A DNA stretch of 64,000 bases, from the NCBI GenBank assembly GCA_024509875.1, contig JAMPIV010012217.1, positions 1-64,000 on the forward strand. The letters are read 5' to 3'. The translations under genes were made by a program, and so were the position numbers. The notes under the pieces were generated by a model that had not been told where the DNA came from, did no database searches, and saw nothing but the letters and a program-made list of their open reading frames with translations. Shown here piece after piece: positions 1 through 12,201 of this stretch; the stretch's first letter is position 1, and the number at the start of each line of letters is the position of its first letter. The stretch is from Oreohelix idahoensis. Taxonomy: Eukaryota; Mollusca; Gastropoda; Stylommatophora; Oreohelicidae.

Positions 1-27
1 TATAAATTTGCCTGTTGTTAGGAAAAT

Positions 28-1620
28 GGCAGACTGGCAAAATTTCGATCTGCTGCATATGCAGGCTGCTAAAGAATTGGGAATGGAGGGGCCAACTCAA
101 ATTATGATTGGCTTATGTCACAACTGAATGTGACAAATTCATTGAACGCGAAGAAAAAGATTAGACAAAGAGGCTGAAAGAAGTTAAATGGCATGAAAAG
201 AAATTAAGAGGGCTGCAGATTGAGGCTGAGGAAAAAAAGTGAGAGGCAGATAAAGAACTTAAGAGGTTGCAGATTGAGGCTGACAAGGAGGCTAAGGCAT
301 TGGAGGCGGATCAGGAGGCAGAGATTAAAAGGCTCCAGTATGAAGAGAAGAAATTGGAGGCAGAGGAAAGAAGACAGGCTGCCAAAAGGGAAGCAGCAAA
401 GGAGGAGAAAAGATTACAGAGGGAGCATTAGTTACGACTAAGGGAGTTGGAATTTCAAGGCCATGCTCCTGAAAATGGTGCCAGTCCCTTTACCTCTGAT
501 GCTACTGCTAGTCAGGGAGCCTCAACCTCAGCTATGAGTTTTCATTTAGATCATTTTTGTTGAGAAAGACGATGATATTGAGAGCTATCTAAATAGATAT
601 GAACTATTAGCCACCACGTATGGGTTAGAGAGAGAAAGGTGGAGCTTAAAGTTATCACAAGGCTTCGTGGTACAGCTTATGATGTTTTTGCCAAAATGAG
701 CAGAGATGATCAAGACAATTATGACATGTTAAAGCAGGCTCTTTTGTTAAGATATGAAAAGAATGGAGAATTTTATAGAAAAAAGTTCAGGAATGCTAAA
801 CTACTGTCAGGTGAAACATATCACCAGTTCTCTGCACGGTTAGAGACATACTTGGAGAAATGGACGGCTCTGGGGAAAACCCAAGATCTTAAGGAAATGA
901 TCCTTATAGAACAATTAAGAGAGTCCATGGCTCCAGACCTGAGAAAGTTTCTCATGGAACAAGGTGCAGAGAGGCTGGGTGAGTTACTAAATGTTGCTGA
1001 AAGATATCAGGCAGCTCAAGCAGAGGTAACAGGTAACAAAAAGAAACAGGTAGACTATTTTAAGGCACCACAAAACTTTAATAAATTTGATCATAGAGAT
1101 CAGAGCCGCACTAGCGTAGTGGTTACAACACCGCTCTGGCGACCGGGTGATAAAGGATCAAACCCGGGCGACGGCATTTGAGGATTTTTCGTCGACCGGG
1201 ATTTGGACTGGATTAACTCGAGACCTGGCGGGGACATTTGAAGGAGTGTCGTCGACCAGGGACTGGCGGCTCCTGAGCCGACCCAGCTGCAATGGGTACC
1301 TCCGAAATCGGCGAGTATTTGCCTGAATGGCGAGGGACACCTGTCTCTGTACAAGAAATAAAGGGATACTCACGTAAAATCAATGTCAGGTTAGACATAA
1401 AAATAATAACCTGAGATTTCGCCTCGAGTATTAGCGGGCGAACGCAAAAAAAAAAGGTAAGCACCAGTTTGATAGGCCACGGTATGACAATAAAAATAAA
1501 ACCCCACAATTCGATGAAAGGAAATTTGATGAAAGAAAATCTTTCAACCAAGGAAGGAGGTGGTGTAAAAATTGTCGGATGGACAATCATGATACTGACC
1601 GTTGTAGAAGGAATCCTATA
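28..1620 (+). pseudogene. gag pseudogene of copy A (interrupted by SINE)
   Basis: Matches copy B gag: start region at 28, a Lys/Glu-rich coiled coil (about 140-440, several stops), then the capsid-like helical region read in 639-1100 (DHFVEKDDDIES and SRDDQDNYDMLKQ blocks). A SINE splits it at 1103-1455. After the SINE the nucleocapsid tail continues, with a CCHC zinc knuckle at about 1561-1605 (C-x2-C-x4-H-x4-C; its first Cys codon is disturbed). The Gag would package element RNA. Multiple frameshifts and stops make it non-functional. Known of the family: Gmr1-like Gag capsids have been proposed as the source of the vertebrate SCAN domain. Confidence 0.8.
1103..1455 (+). mobile_element. tRNA-derived SINE inserted in gag of copy A
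   Basis: Aligning copy A with copy B shows about 350 extra bases exactly here; gag resumes at GGTAAGCACC. The head looks like a tRNA: an A-box-like TAGCGTAGTGGTTACAAC near 1112 and a B-box-like GGATCAAACCC near 1157. The body holds two similar GTCGTCGACC-containing segments (about 1190 and 1248). The 3' end is a 10-base A run (1446-1455). This is a pol III retroposon, not a functional tRNA gene. The target duplication is unclear because the A tail merges with A-rich gag sequence. Confidence 0.7.
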
Positions 1621-2430
1621 GTAATGGCCACCCTTCAGGTCAGGTCGACCTCAAGACAGGAGGAGGATATTATGATAAATACCACTCCAGAAGAGATGAG
1701 GAAGGCACAGGCTGGGGATAAGACCCTCAAGCCTTGTTTTAGGAAATTGTCCAATTGCCATACACCTCCAGGAAAAGGAGACTTCTATATGAAGAACAAA
1801 CTGATATACCGGAAGACCGGAACTAGATCCAAAGGTCAGGGATAGCTGGTACTTCCTAAAAGGTATAGGGCAGACTTAATAAGGAGCTTACATGTGAGAA
1901 AAGATGGGGACCATGAGAAAATAGTTACCATCATTCAAAAGGTGGCTCAAAATTATTATTGGCCCAAGGCAAGGTGGGACATTGAAAATTTTGTAGAGAG
2001 ATGTGGCATATTACATGAGGGAACACCCACAAGTGGGAACAGTGATCAGGACCTCGACACGCCACGGGGCAAACGTAGGCCTGACACTGAAAAGAAAAAT
2101 AAATTTAATAAAGTGGACAGAGGGGAATGGCAACCCCCTTTTCACAGACAGTCTTCACTGCAAAAAGATGTCTTACCCCAGGATAAGCCGAAAATCCCTC
2201 AATCGGACATAAGTGAACTGGAGGAAGAAAAAAGAGAGCCAAGATCTCTCATAAAGAATTTTAAGTGGGGAGAGAGCCCCAAGAAAAAAATTGGTAGCGG
2301 TCGTTTTGTGCATGATGATTCTGGGAAGAAAAATCATCACTACAGTGCTTCTAGTGGAAGAGACCCTACCGATGCATGGAAAAATAGGCAAGAAAGCAAA
2401 AGACAGAGATTTGGCTGTGGGAGAGAAGGT
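1621..2430 (+). pseudogene. integrase N-terminal relic and unidentified linker, copy A
   Basis: Corresponds to copy B 13420-14213. Contains the TPEEMRKAQAGDKTLKPCF block that in element C directly follows protease and starts integrase, then an LVLPKRYR...H...H...YYWPKARWDIENFVERC zinc-binding segment with the second Cys of CxxC lost (CGIL). A stop at 1843 precedes it. The following ~130 codons, rich in Lys, Asp and Ser, do not resemble the integrase catalytic core; I see no D,D35E. Copy A also lacks ~170 bp present in copy B just before the GPY/F region. Confidence 0.65.
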
Positions 2431-4136
2431 ACTGCTTCTTCTACCCGGTAGTCAGAATAAGTTGCAAATTGGATGGCAAGGTCCATATACAGTTCTAGAG
2501 AAGGTATCTAGAACAAATTATAAGATAGATAAAAAGGGGAAAGAAAAAATCTATCATGTGAATCTCCTGAAGAAATATTTGGAAAGAGAAAATCAGGAAG
2601 AGACACATTTGTTGACCTTGTCTATTGCAATGGAGATGAAAAAGGAACCACTTTCATCATTTGAATATCCATTACACCCCTGTGAGACAGCGGCACAGGT
2701 GAAAATCAGTACACATTTAACGAAAGATCAGAAGGAGAGAGTGCAACAGGTTCTAGATGATCATACAGAGGTGTTAACGGACCGACCGGGGCATACAAAC
2801 TTATTGGAATATGATATGAAACTTATAGACCCCACACCTGTATGTATGAAGGCATATTCGATTCCTTTTGCTAAGGAGAAAGCCTTGAAGGAAGAGATAG
2901 ACTATTTGTTGAAGGAAGGAATCATTTCACACAGTGAATCTTCGTATAGTTCCAGTGTGGTGCTCTTAAGAAAACCCTCTGGAGAACATAGACTCTGTAT
3001 AGATTACAGGAGACTGAATGCTATCACAGAAGGTCAGGTGGATCCATTGCCGGATACAAACCAGTTGTTTGCAAGGCTAAATAAAGCTAAATATTTCTCA
3101 AAAGTGGATCTGAGCAAAGGATACTATCAGATTCCAGTAAAGCCTGAGGTTAGATCTTATCTAGCTTTTAGTACCTCAGAGGGACACTATGAATTTAACA
3201 GATTGCCATTTGGATTGAAGAATGCGCCTAGTGTCTTCTCTAGAATGATGAGAAAATTGTTGGATCCTCTGAATAATCCATGCATCACAAACTTCATGGA
3301 TGATATCCTTATAGCGACAGAAACATTTGAAGAACACATTGACTCTCTGAACATGTTGTTTAATCGACTTAGAGAAGCGAATTTGACAGCCCGACCAAAC
3401 CAAATGTTGCGTTGGATGTAGAGAATTAGAATTCTTGGGACACACAGTCCATCAGGGAAACATGACCCCTGATCCCAAGAATTTAGAGAAACTAAGAAAA
3501 GCCCCGAGACCACAAACCAAGAAAGACGTGAGATCCTTTGTCTCATTATGTGGTTTCTACCAAAAGTATATCAAAAACTTTAATTCCATATGTGCACTGT
3601 TAACTGATTTGACACGCAAGGGAAATCCAGATCAAATTACATGGACAGCACAGTGGGAATTGGCATACCAAGAATTGAAGGAAAAGCTCACCAGCAAACC
3701 TATTTTGAAATTACCTGACTTAAGTCAAGAATTCATTGTGAGAACTGATGCAAGTAATATCGGTTTGGGCGCCACCCTGTTACAGAAGTCAGATGCACTG
3801 GATGGGGAATTAACCCCAGTGGCATATGCTAGCAGAAAGTTGAATAAAGCTGAAAAAAATTATTCAGTTAGCGAAAAAGAATGTCTTGCAGTAATATGGG
3901 CGATCAAGAAATTCAATATTTATCTGTATGGGAAGGCATTCAAGTTGCAAACGGATCACAAACCCCTGTCGTTTCTAGCACAAGCCAGGCATGAAAATTC
4001 TAGGTTACTCCGCTGGTCATTACTTTTACAGCCATTTCAGTTCAGCATAGAATATATTTCTGGAAAAACTAACCTAGGTGCGGATTTTCTAAGCCGCCAT
4101 CCGTGTGATGAGAATCACCGGGATCACCAGGATTAA
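2395..4136 (+). pseudogene. pol pseudogene of copy A: integrase tail, reverse transcriptase, RNase H
   Basis: First comes a GPY/F-type integrase tail (VGEKVLLLLPGSQNKL, WQGPYTVLEKVSR, about 2410-2560). RT follows from about 2780: IPFAKEKALKEEIDYLLKEG, LCIDYRRLN, DLSKGYYQIP, FGLKNAPSVF and the catalytic FMDD at 3293-3304. A one-base insertion near 3398 shifts the frame; translation resumes at 3435 with the RT connection and RNase H (D in RTDAS, E in SEKECLAV, D in QTDHKPL), ending at 4136. The RT-RNase H part is otherwise nearly intact. It is Ty3/gypsy type, yet lies downstream of integrase sequence. Confidence 0.85.
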
Positions 4137-4203
4137 TATTAAATTTCTCTATGTGTATATAGAATTATGGACTGACATATGTCTGTTTTAAGTGGGGAGA
4201 ATT

Positions 4204-5401
4204 TGTGGTGAAAAATTCTAATCCACATATATAAATTAGAAAATAAATGTAAAGCCTAACGAAGTAATTCAATAAAAGGAAAGAAGAATGGTAAAAGAAC
4301 AGTGCGGTCACAATAGCGTACGCCTGTGTTGTAGAACGCCATAATGGCTGAACAAGAAAACCCCTATTTCTGCTCCGTCTACATAAACTACACGCGTGTC
4401 TAAAAATAAAACGGGTACTGTATTTCTTAGAAAACCTTGAGATACGCAAACTGCTTAATGACCTAGATACCATACTAGCATTAATGTCATTATATACACT
4501 ACGTTAACCTAAAAGACAGACGGGCTTAGAAGCGAGAGAGAGAGAGATGCACGGAGGAACGCATGCAATACTACCACGTCGTCTCGCGATTAAAAAGTGA
4601 ACGCCAATCCCACGCGTAAGGCATGAAGACCTGATTTTTTTCAAATAAACAGGAATAAAAAACACTACCAATACAAGGTTAGGTTTTCAAAACAGGTTTA
4701 AAATCTTATTGGGAAACCTGACATTCTACTGATTTATGTCTAAGCTCCTGACATTAGTCTGACAGTACAGAAGACATCCTATGATGTAGAAGTGAACGGG
4801 TGGTAAAAAAACAACTACACGACTATCCTATAATAATACATATTTTGAACGAAGCCACTTAGCCCCATTAAACTTATATATTTGGGTGCCTTAGGCCTTG
4901 CTGACAAAGAATATGTTATGTGTTATGCAAATAGGCTAGTAATTAACAAATTATAGCCAAAATACTATAGTGGGGTTGTCTGACAGCACAAGATCATATT
5001 TGCTCATCATGGCATGTTTGGAAAACACTGCTTTAGGGGAAATGAGGCCAACAAGTTAGATACGTTTTGATTGGCTGTAGTAATATGTAAGGCAAAACCT
5101 TATTGGTCAAACTGCAAATACTATTATGGTGGTTAATGGCAACATGTAGGATAGGTAACATTTTTCAAAGGCTCTTGTAAACATGGTCTCATTGGTTAGA
5201 ACGTTTGATATAGTCAAATAGAAGTGTCAGTTCAGGGCCAGTTTTGAAGATACATTTTGTGAGAAGCAAGTGCGTTGAGACCATGCTAATATTTTTCTAA
5301 TAAAAGCCTGGGATAAGGCAGATCAAAATTGTGCCAGATTCATTGCCAGTCAACGTTACTTGTGTATATTTCCATGAATTGTGGTAAGCTAGACATATTT
5401 C

Positions 5402-5482
<81 letters not shown>

Positions 5483-6696
5483 GAAATGATAAATTGTGTC
5501 TGTATGTGTGTGGTTCAGTAGCAAACAGAAGGCAAAGCCTAGATATTGCTCCACCATGTAAAAGCTTGTCAGAGAGGAGTATAACTGCATAGGCAGATAT
5601 GAGATTGCCAAATAGTAACCTGACACCTCTCCTATTGTATAGAAGGAATTAACGCTGGAATTGCAGAGGCATTGTAACCAGTAGGGAGAGGAATACTGGT
5701 GTATATTGTCACATGAGAAGCTAGCAGTTGGCCTACAGCGCTGAACTCTGTGTTTGTAATGTCCTGTACTTCAGTGTGGAAATAGATTATATATATTAGT
5801 TCTGAAGAAGGAGGTACAACCTTCTTATTTCAGGGACCGTGGTACTGAAGTATTAGAGCAGCACCTGGTCTGAGTTTTGCTGAATCCAGAAGGCTAGCAG
5901 CAGACTCCTTGTCCAAGATATCGACCAGTGGTGTATTTCAAGATAACTGAGAAGCAAACGAGCAGAGGAGACAGTTTTCCTGCCGCCAACATTTGAGCTA
6001 AGAATTCGTCAGCCAGAGCAGCTCATCCTTATATAACCCACTCTAAAATTGACTATAAGACTAAATTAAGAGGGACAGTTATTGTTTACAATTAAAAAGA
6101 AACTGTGAACCCTTCAATATCATTTCCACCAGTAACAAACACATGAAGTCGTGATGACAAACAACAACCTAGCTTCAAAAGCCAGTATTACCTCATAAGA
6201 CTACATCACCACCCTACACACATATTGTAATCATATTATATGTCAGGACAAAGATCCTTTGTATAAATTTTGTACATACACATTGTGTTTACATTTGATT
6301 GTGATTCCTGATTCACTCTGTAGTTGGATCAGGATATCTATTATTGAAAGAAATTAATACATAATTTAAAAGTTAACACTTGACTTACTTAAGCTAGTCT
6401 TCTAGAGTGTTATATGTATGTGCGTGTCATAGTGTTGTAAAGTGTTGTGGATTTTAATTAAAGTGTTTATCTGTCTGTTGGTTGTTGTGAACTTACACTT
6501 CATCACTATCATAACCCTAGACATTCAACGTAGTCATCACAATAGTCCAGAATAAGTCTGATTGAGGTCTAAATGTGGTAGCAAAGTAAGGTCATCTGTA
6601 ATACACCACACTTATTAGATACAGATACCTTCACAGCTGATCTCAGTCAGTACACTAAGTCCCCTATAAATATTTATAATATCCCAACTTACCACA
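4204..6696 (+). repeat. 3' LTR of copy A (with ~450 bp insertion)
   Basis: Follows a purine-rich tract (AGTGGGGAGA) and aligns along its length with copy B's 3' LTR (16216-18233). It starts TGTGGTGAAAAATTCTAATCC and ends CCAACTTACCACA at 6696. It is longer than B's 2018 bp mainly because of sequence at about 5385-5833 absent from B. A polyadenylation-type AATAAAAGCC is at about 5299. The end abuts a minus-strand gag of another family. Confidence 0.8.
5385..5833. repeat. insertion in LTR A containing a (TA)n microsatellite
   Basis: Copy B reads straight through from GAATTGTGG to GACAGTGGT, whereas copy A has ~450 bp between. The insert opens near a pure TA run at 5403-5477 and continues with ~350 bp of unique-looking sequence. 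I recognise no terminal repeats or coding capacity. Confidence 0.65.
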
Positions 6697-8521
6697 ATGG
6701 ATGAACTAGAGACTGTCTAATTCCAACAGTTGTGCATCCAGAATCAAAGAGAACTGAGACTGGATTATTATTTACAAATCCCTTATGTAGAGTAAGAGAC
6801 CCTCTTCCGTCATGCGCATCTAAGGCAGGAAGAGTGGGTAGAGGATGACCGCAACTCAAGGTAGTTATTGCTGTAGGCTGGAACAAAGTTGTGCACTCAG
6901 GGCACTGAGATGCTCTCTCGAAATCACAAGCAGCGCAAGGAGTAGCATTAGAGACACCAATATTATTGTTACTTTGATTATTAATAACCCTGGGCACCTG
7001 TTGAGCAGAGTTAGCATGGCGATGCGATCTATCATTTGGAGATCCACTGTCATATCGCAATCTATTGTGACTATTATCTCTATTGGGAGCATTGTTATTC
7101 GCTCTATTGAAACTATTGTTCTGATTTGAACCCCAGTTAACATTGTTCCGATTATTATTTCCTCTTTGGTCAAAATATCTATTAGATGGATTTTGTTGTC
7201 TCCGAGAAAAATTATTGTAAGGTTGATAATCTCTAGTGTAGTTACCCCTTCCAAAATTTCCATAATTGTTGGAACCAAAATGTTGAGGTCCGTTAAATTG
7301 TCTCCAGTTTCTTGGAGAGGGAGAATTACTACGTGATGGACCTTCTTGGTACTGTCTAAAATCACGATTATCTCTCCTACCAAAATTGCGTTCAGCACTT
7401 TGTGATCTACGGCGCAAATTAGGAGCATATGGTATTGCTGAAGCCACGGGTAAACCTTCTTTGACTTGAGATTTGCTAACAGTCACATTTGGATGTGCCG
7501 TGACGTATTGGCGACAGTATTGTTCCATATCTTTCAAGTTTGTAGGCTTCCGCTCATGTAGAAAAGAAAGAAAAGAAGTGTTTACAGACGACATGACTTT
7601 GTCACGAAGTAACAAGTCCATGAGGGCTTCATATGTGTGTTCAATTTTTGAGAGCTCTACCCAACGTGAGAACGTAAGACGTATATTTGCTATGAACTCT
7701 GAAAAATCTTCCCCAGTCTCCGGTAATAGAGACTTAAAGCGCAGATGATAACCGTCTTCTTCAAGTTGGTATTTCCTTAACAAGACAGCCCTGACAGTAT
7801 CATAGTTATTTTTGTCGGGCCCTTCCAACATACTTAAACATTCATAGCTTCGCCCGAAAGTAGTTGCATAAGTCGAGCACAATATTCTGACTTGTCTACT
7901 TTCTGTGATTCACATGTAAGTTCAAATCTATTTAGGTAAAATACGACATCATCAGAGGTAGGTTTAAAAACAGGCAATCCGAGCTTAAAATAATGACTAT
8001 TTGTCTTATGAGAAGTAGGTTGAGTGTCTGTAGAATTTTGTGCATTAACACCATTCACCACCTTCATTCTCTCCAGCTCCATAGACAACACCTTTTGCTC
8101 ATGCAGCCTCATATTCTCTTCAGCTTGCATCTGAAGTTTCCTCTCTTCCATTTGCATTTGAAGTTTCTTCTCTTCCATTTCCATTTGAAGTTTTTCCGCT
8201 TCTAATTTCTGTTTTTCAGCTTCCATCTGAAATTTTCTCTCTTTGGCCTGCTTCAGCCTCCATTTTTTGTTTTTCATTTTCCATCTGAAATTTCCTATCT
8301 TCGTCCTGCATATGTTTTTCAGCCTCCATTTTTTGTTTTTCAGTTTCCATCTGAAATTTCCTATCTTCAGCCTCCATTTTTTGTTTTTCAATTTCCATTT
8401 GAAGTTTCCTCTCTTCAAATTTCTGAGCCTTGTCATATTCGACACGTGCGAATTCTTTTATTTCCTCAGTAGTCATACCAAGGGATTTCCCTTGTTTAAT
8501 GAAGTAGTCTAAAGTAGACAT
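6697..8521 (-). pseudogene. gag and partial protease of a second LTR retrotransposon family (element D)
   Basis: Read on the minus strand from an ATG at 8519-8521 (MSTLDYFIKQGKSLGM). An N-terminal coiled coil of repeated FQME.EKQKMEAE-like units is followed by a capsid-like helical region (YLNRFE, LRKYQLEEDGYHLRF), then a long Arg/Asn/Gly-rich nucleocapsid (about 7450-6960) and two CxxC pairs (CAAC, CPEC). It ends in the start of a retropepsin: LFDSG with DSG at 6737-6745. Frameshifts occur near 8230 and 7860. Coding stops exactly where LTR A ends (6696), so the rest of pol is missing here. The gag sequence is clearly different from copies A and B. Confidence 0.75.
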
Positions 8522-10316
8522 TATGTCTAATTTTATGTGATAGGTAATTTATGTAAATATACCTGGAGAAACTCACTTTATCCCAACTCAGTGGGTAGCA
8601 AGTCCTTGCTTAAGAACTTGTATAATTACCTTTCCAACTATTAATAATCTTATTAATTACTTATAAAATATGCATCATAATATTATCTGATTATGAGAAA
8701 AATAGACAACGTAAACAACAGTGACAAAGACGAGATATAAAGAACAAATGACCACGTTTGCAGAATCATCTAATCAATAAAGCAAACTAAAAAAATATTG
8801 CAAAGAATGCAATGACACTGCAAAAAGCGTGACAAGATAAGCAACAGCACAGTGTATAAACGAAAAATTTGTATAGAAATAAAAGACAGCCAGGAGAGGA
8901 AGACACCCACAAACAAATTAATAAAAAAACTAAGGAACAGAGAAAATACTACGACCACAACAATGAAACGTTTTGTCTCACCTAAACAGAGATGTCACGG
9001 ATTACCAAACACAGTGGACTAAACTGCTTCAGCAAAAAACTCGCTGGAAAATTTCCACTGCGGGAAATCCGTAAGAATGTCCCTACAGAACGCTTTCGTA
9101 GGCCCTGTGTGAACTGGGATATATCCTAACGAAAGTCACCACCCAACCAAACCCGCATAAACATGAAACATCAAACATAGAACAAAAAATGTAATAGATA
9201 GAGCAAGGTCTGAGGAAGGCTGGATTACATAGGACAGTGGTACAGTTTACAACACAAACAACCACTTATCTTCAAAATAAAGAATTTCCGCCCTCCGCAA
9301 CAACAAAGATGGACATCAGGTATCACACTAAAGCAGAACGTGGATGGCCACAGGTTCTCCTGGCTTCACAGGTCCTTGACACTGGATGATGTCTATTTGA
9401 AACTTGCACAGGAAACATGAACTGGAAACACTTGACTTGACCAACTTGCACATCAAAAATCAGCACTGTGAACACTGTAAATCCTGCTGGGCTTGTTAGG
9501 CAATATTCTTATGTAGAATTCTCCATCTGTAGTTGGTACAGCACCCCATGAAACTGGCCCACCATAAATATGTTAAAGTTTATTTTCTTTAACATCAACA
9601 GGCCACACTGGCCATCATAAATATGTTATGGATACGTAGTGGTGTAGGAAGACAATGTTAATATAATGGCTGATGAAGGCAATCAGCTTGTGGTCGGGCT
9701 TACGGATGGCCGACAGGTGTGTAAATATGTATAGCTGTAAGTGCGAATGTCGTAAGAAGGTTCTGGCATACCTATACCCACTTCGATCACACACCACTGT
9801 AACGTAAGATCAGGAAATGTAGGATCTAGTATAACGTTCCACACAGTTTATTAATGCCACAGTCACGTAGACATCATGGTAACACAGTTCACAGCAAAAA
9901 AACATGACGCATCAGATAAGTAAGTTCATTTCGTAGTAGCTTACATATCGGCATACTATATCTTCTAATAACAAGGGGAAAATCCATCATAGGAAACATG
10001 AATCAAAATATCGGCCGGTACAATCCATGGCCTATATAACAAATCCATCAGAATTCTTACAATATATATATATATATATAATGCTGGTGTACTCCCTAGC
10101 ATTTGGGTAATATCTCTTGGAAAACAATCCATAAATTCCTGGGAAAAAGAACATTCCCAACAATAATTTCTTTATCTTTACTTCAAAAAATATCCTCTTC
10201 AATTATCAAATTCCCTTCGTCGAAAAACATAAATAACCCGGAACACACTAGCGAGATAGGACAACCATCTCGAAGCCCTGCCAGGAACGCCCTCTCGAGA
10301 TCACCGACCCTTAGTT
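8522..10316. other. probable leader/LTR of element D; no gene seen
   Basis: No coding sequence is supportable. By position it should hold the 5' leader and 5' LTR of minus-strand element D, but I could not fix LTR ends or a primer site. There is an AAACTGGCCCACCATAAATATG / CACTGGCCATCATAAATATG direct repeat (9550-9630) around a GTTAAAG...CTTTAAC hairpin, and an AATAAA on the minus strand there. A short TA microsatellite lies at 10062-10081. Confidence 0.3.
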
Positions 10317-12009
10317 GATAGCGAGAGGGGAGGGCTGAAAATCAGGAACGCATGCAACACGCGACGCGCGATATACAAATGCTGGCATCACGCGTGTAAG
10401 TCTACAAGCACTAACTTTTTCAGACGGACAGTGATAAAATACACTACCCTTTCCCAGAGTTAGGTTTATAAATCATAACAAACTCTTATTAGAAAAGACA
10501 ACATTAGATGGGTTTACGTTTGAACACATAACAGTACCCAGACAGCACATCTTCGAAACAGGAGGTAGAAGAAATTGCATATTTTGAACGCAGCCACGTA
10601 GCTCCTTTAAATTAGTATTTTTGGGTTCCTTAGGGCTTGCTGACAAATAATATGTAAAACGTTACGCAAATAGTCCAGGAATTAATAAATTATACCCAAA
10701 ATAAAATATTGGGGGTGCCTGACAGCATAAAATCATTTCTGCTCATAAGATTTTTTTTTAACGTGTTTGAAAAAAATTTACGTTACAGAAATAGCCTACC
10801 ATGTAAACTCCAAATTGATTGGAGCGCAACAAATGAAAGCCTAACCACGATTGGTCGGGCTATAAATACTATCTTGGTTGTTAGGGGAGACGGGAAAAGA
10901 TAACATTTTTTCAAACACTTGTCGAAACGTGGCTCATTGGCCAGTCTCGCTGATATACACACTTGGGAGCGTTAGTTCGAAACCACTTGTTTAAATACAC
11001 TTGATAAAGCATCAGTGCGTTGAAGCCAGCTTATATTTGGCTCAATAAAAGCCTGGAAGATAAGCAGATGGAGATTTGTGCCAGTTTGTGCCAGAATTCA
11101 TTGCTAATCAACGTATCTGTGTTATTCGTATGAATTGTGGGACAGTGGTCTTGATGGTACTGAGCAGCATCTGGTCAGAGATTTGCTGAATCCAGAGTCG
11201 GACAGCATACTCCTTGGTCCTTTTAGCTATCAGTGAGGTGTCTCCTGAGCCCAGAGGAGAATTCGAGCAGAGGAGTCCTTTCCTGCCGCCATCACTCAAG
11301 ATAAGCAGAGTTGGCCAGCTGAGCTCAACATTATGTCCCCTCATCTTGAAATAACTTTATAAAAATACTATTCAGAGGGGAATTTACTTGTCTTAAAATC
11401 AGGAACTTTGAACATCTCAAATACTGGTCCCTAAAGACAAACTATTGAAGTCATGATGACAAATACCAACAGAGCTTGAACAAAACAAAACCAGTATTAC
11501 CTCATTTTACTACTACACAACTGACACACATAGAACATTTGTAATAATATATGTCACTACAATATTCATATTAAATACATTCTGTACATAACTTGTAATT
11601 TAAATTGATTGTGATTCCTGGTTCCCTTGTAGTTGAATCAGGACACATATTCATTCATGCCAGTAATGAATACATATTGTTATTCGAAAGTTTATCAGTG
11701 ACTCTTTTAAGATATCTTTGTAGAGTGTTATATGTATGTGAGTGTCACAGTGTTGTCAAGAGTAGTGGATTAAATTAAATTGTTTATCTGTCTGTTGTTG
11801 TGACTTACACTTCACCATACTCATACCCTAGACACATAACGTAGCATCACACTATTCCAGAATAATTCTGACTGAGATATATAGATATGTGGTAGCAAGT
11901 AAGGTTATCTATAATACACTACTCTTAATAGATATAGATACCTTCACAGCTGATCTCAGTCAGTACACTAAGTTCCCTATAAGTATTTATAACATCCCAC
12001 TTCACCACA
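10317..12009 (+). repeat. 5' LTR of copy B, missing first 325 bp
   Basis: Identity with the 3' LTR begins abruptly at GATAGCGAGAGG (10317 = 16541) and runs to CACTTCACCACA at 12009. Sequence left of 10317 does not match the LTR start. AATAAAAGCC at about 11042 is a likely polyadenylation signal. Without U3's first part the promoter may be impaired. Confidence 0.85.
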
Positions 12010-12040
12010 TATATTGGGGTCTCGCTCTTGGGATTTTGAA
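12010..12040 (+). promoter_or_regulatory. candidate primer-binding site of copy B
   Basis: Five bases after the 5' LTR comes TGGGGTCTCGCTCTTGGGAT, starting with the TGG expected opposite a tRNA CCA end. I cannot name the tRNA. Confidence 0.4.
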
Positions 12041-12201
12041 TCTTTAACTATTAAAAATATTGGGGGTAATTCACTTCAGGGAATATAAGAATTAAAAGGT
12101 ATCCTTGGGTGGAATTAAATAAGGTTGAGCTCACGGTGCCTGTGTTGTCCATTAGAGATTGAATTGTTGGTTAGACATTATATAAATTTACCTGATAGAC
12201 A

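Larger units (their letters stand above)
1..6696 (+). mobile_element. Gmr1-like Ty3/gypsy LTR retrotransposon, copy A (5' LTR outside window)
   Basis: The sequence opens in the leader just before gag and matches copy B at 12180 onward. Order is gag with coiled coil and capsid, integrase zinc-binding relic, integrase GPY/F-type tail, RT, RNase H, then a 3' LTR. Integrase parts therefore precede the RT, as in Gmr1-like elements, although the RT is Ty3/gypsy type. No protease motif (DSG/DTG) or integrase D,D35E core is visible. Frameshifts and stops break every ORF, a SINE interrupts gag, and the 3' LTR carries a ~450 bp insertion with a TA microsatellite. It is older than copy B because it diverges throughout from B's two near-identical LTRs. 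Confidence 0.85.

Noticed and set aside
1103..1175. functional tRNA gene
   Set aside because: The tRNA-like head is attached to a SINE body and A tail and lies inside a transposon; same for 26666-26740.
1..6696. endogenous retrovirus with envelope
   Set aside because: No env-like frame with signal peptide or membrane anchor between RNase H and the LTR in copy A or B.
6865..7428. minus-strand alternate frame rich in Ile and Leu
   Set aside because: Out-of-frame shadow of the Asn/Arg-rich nucleocapsid of element D.
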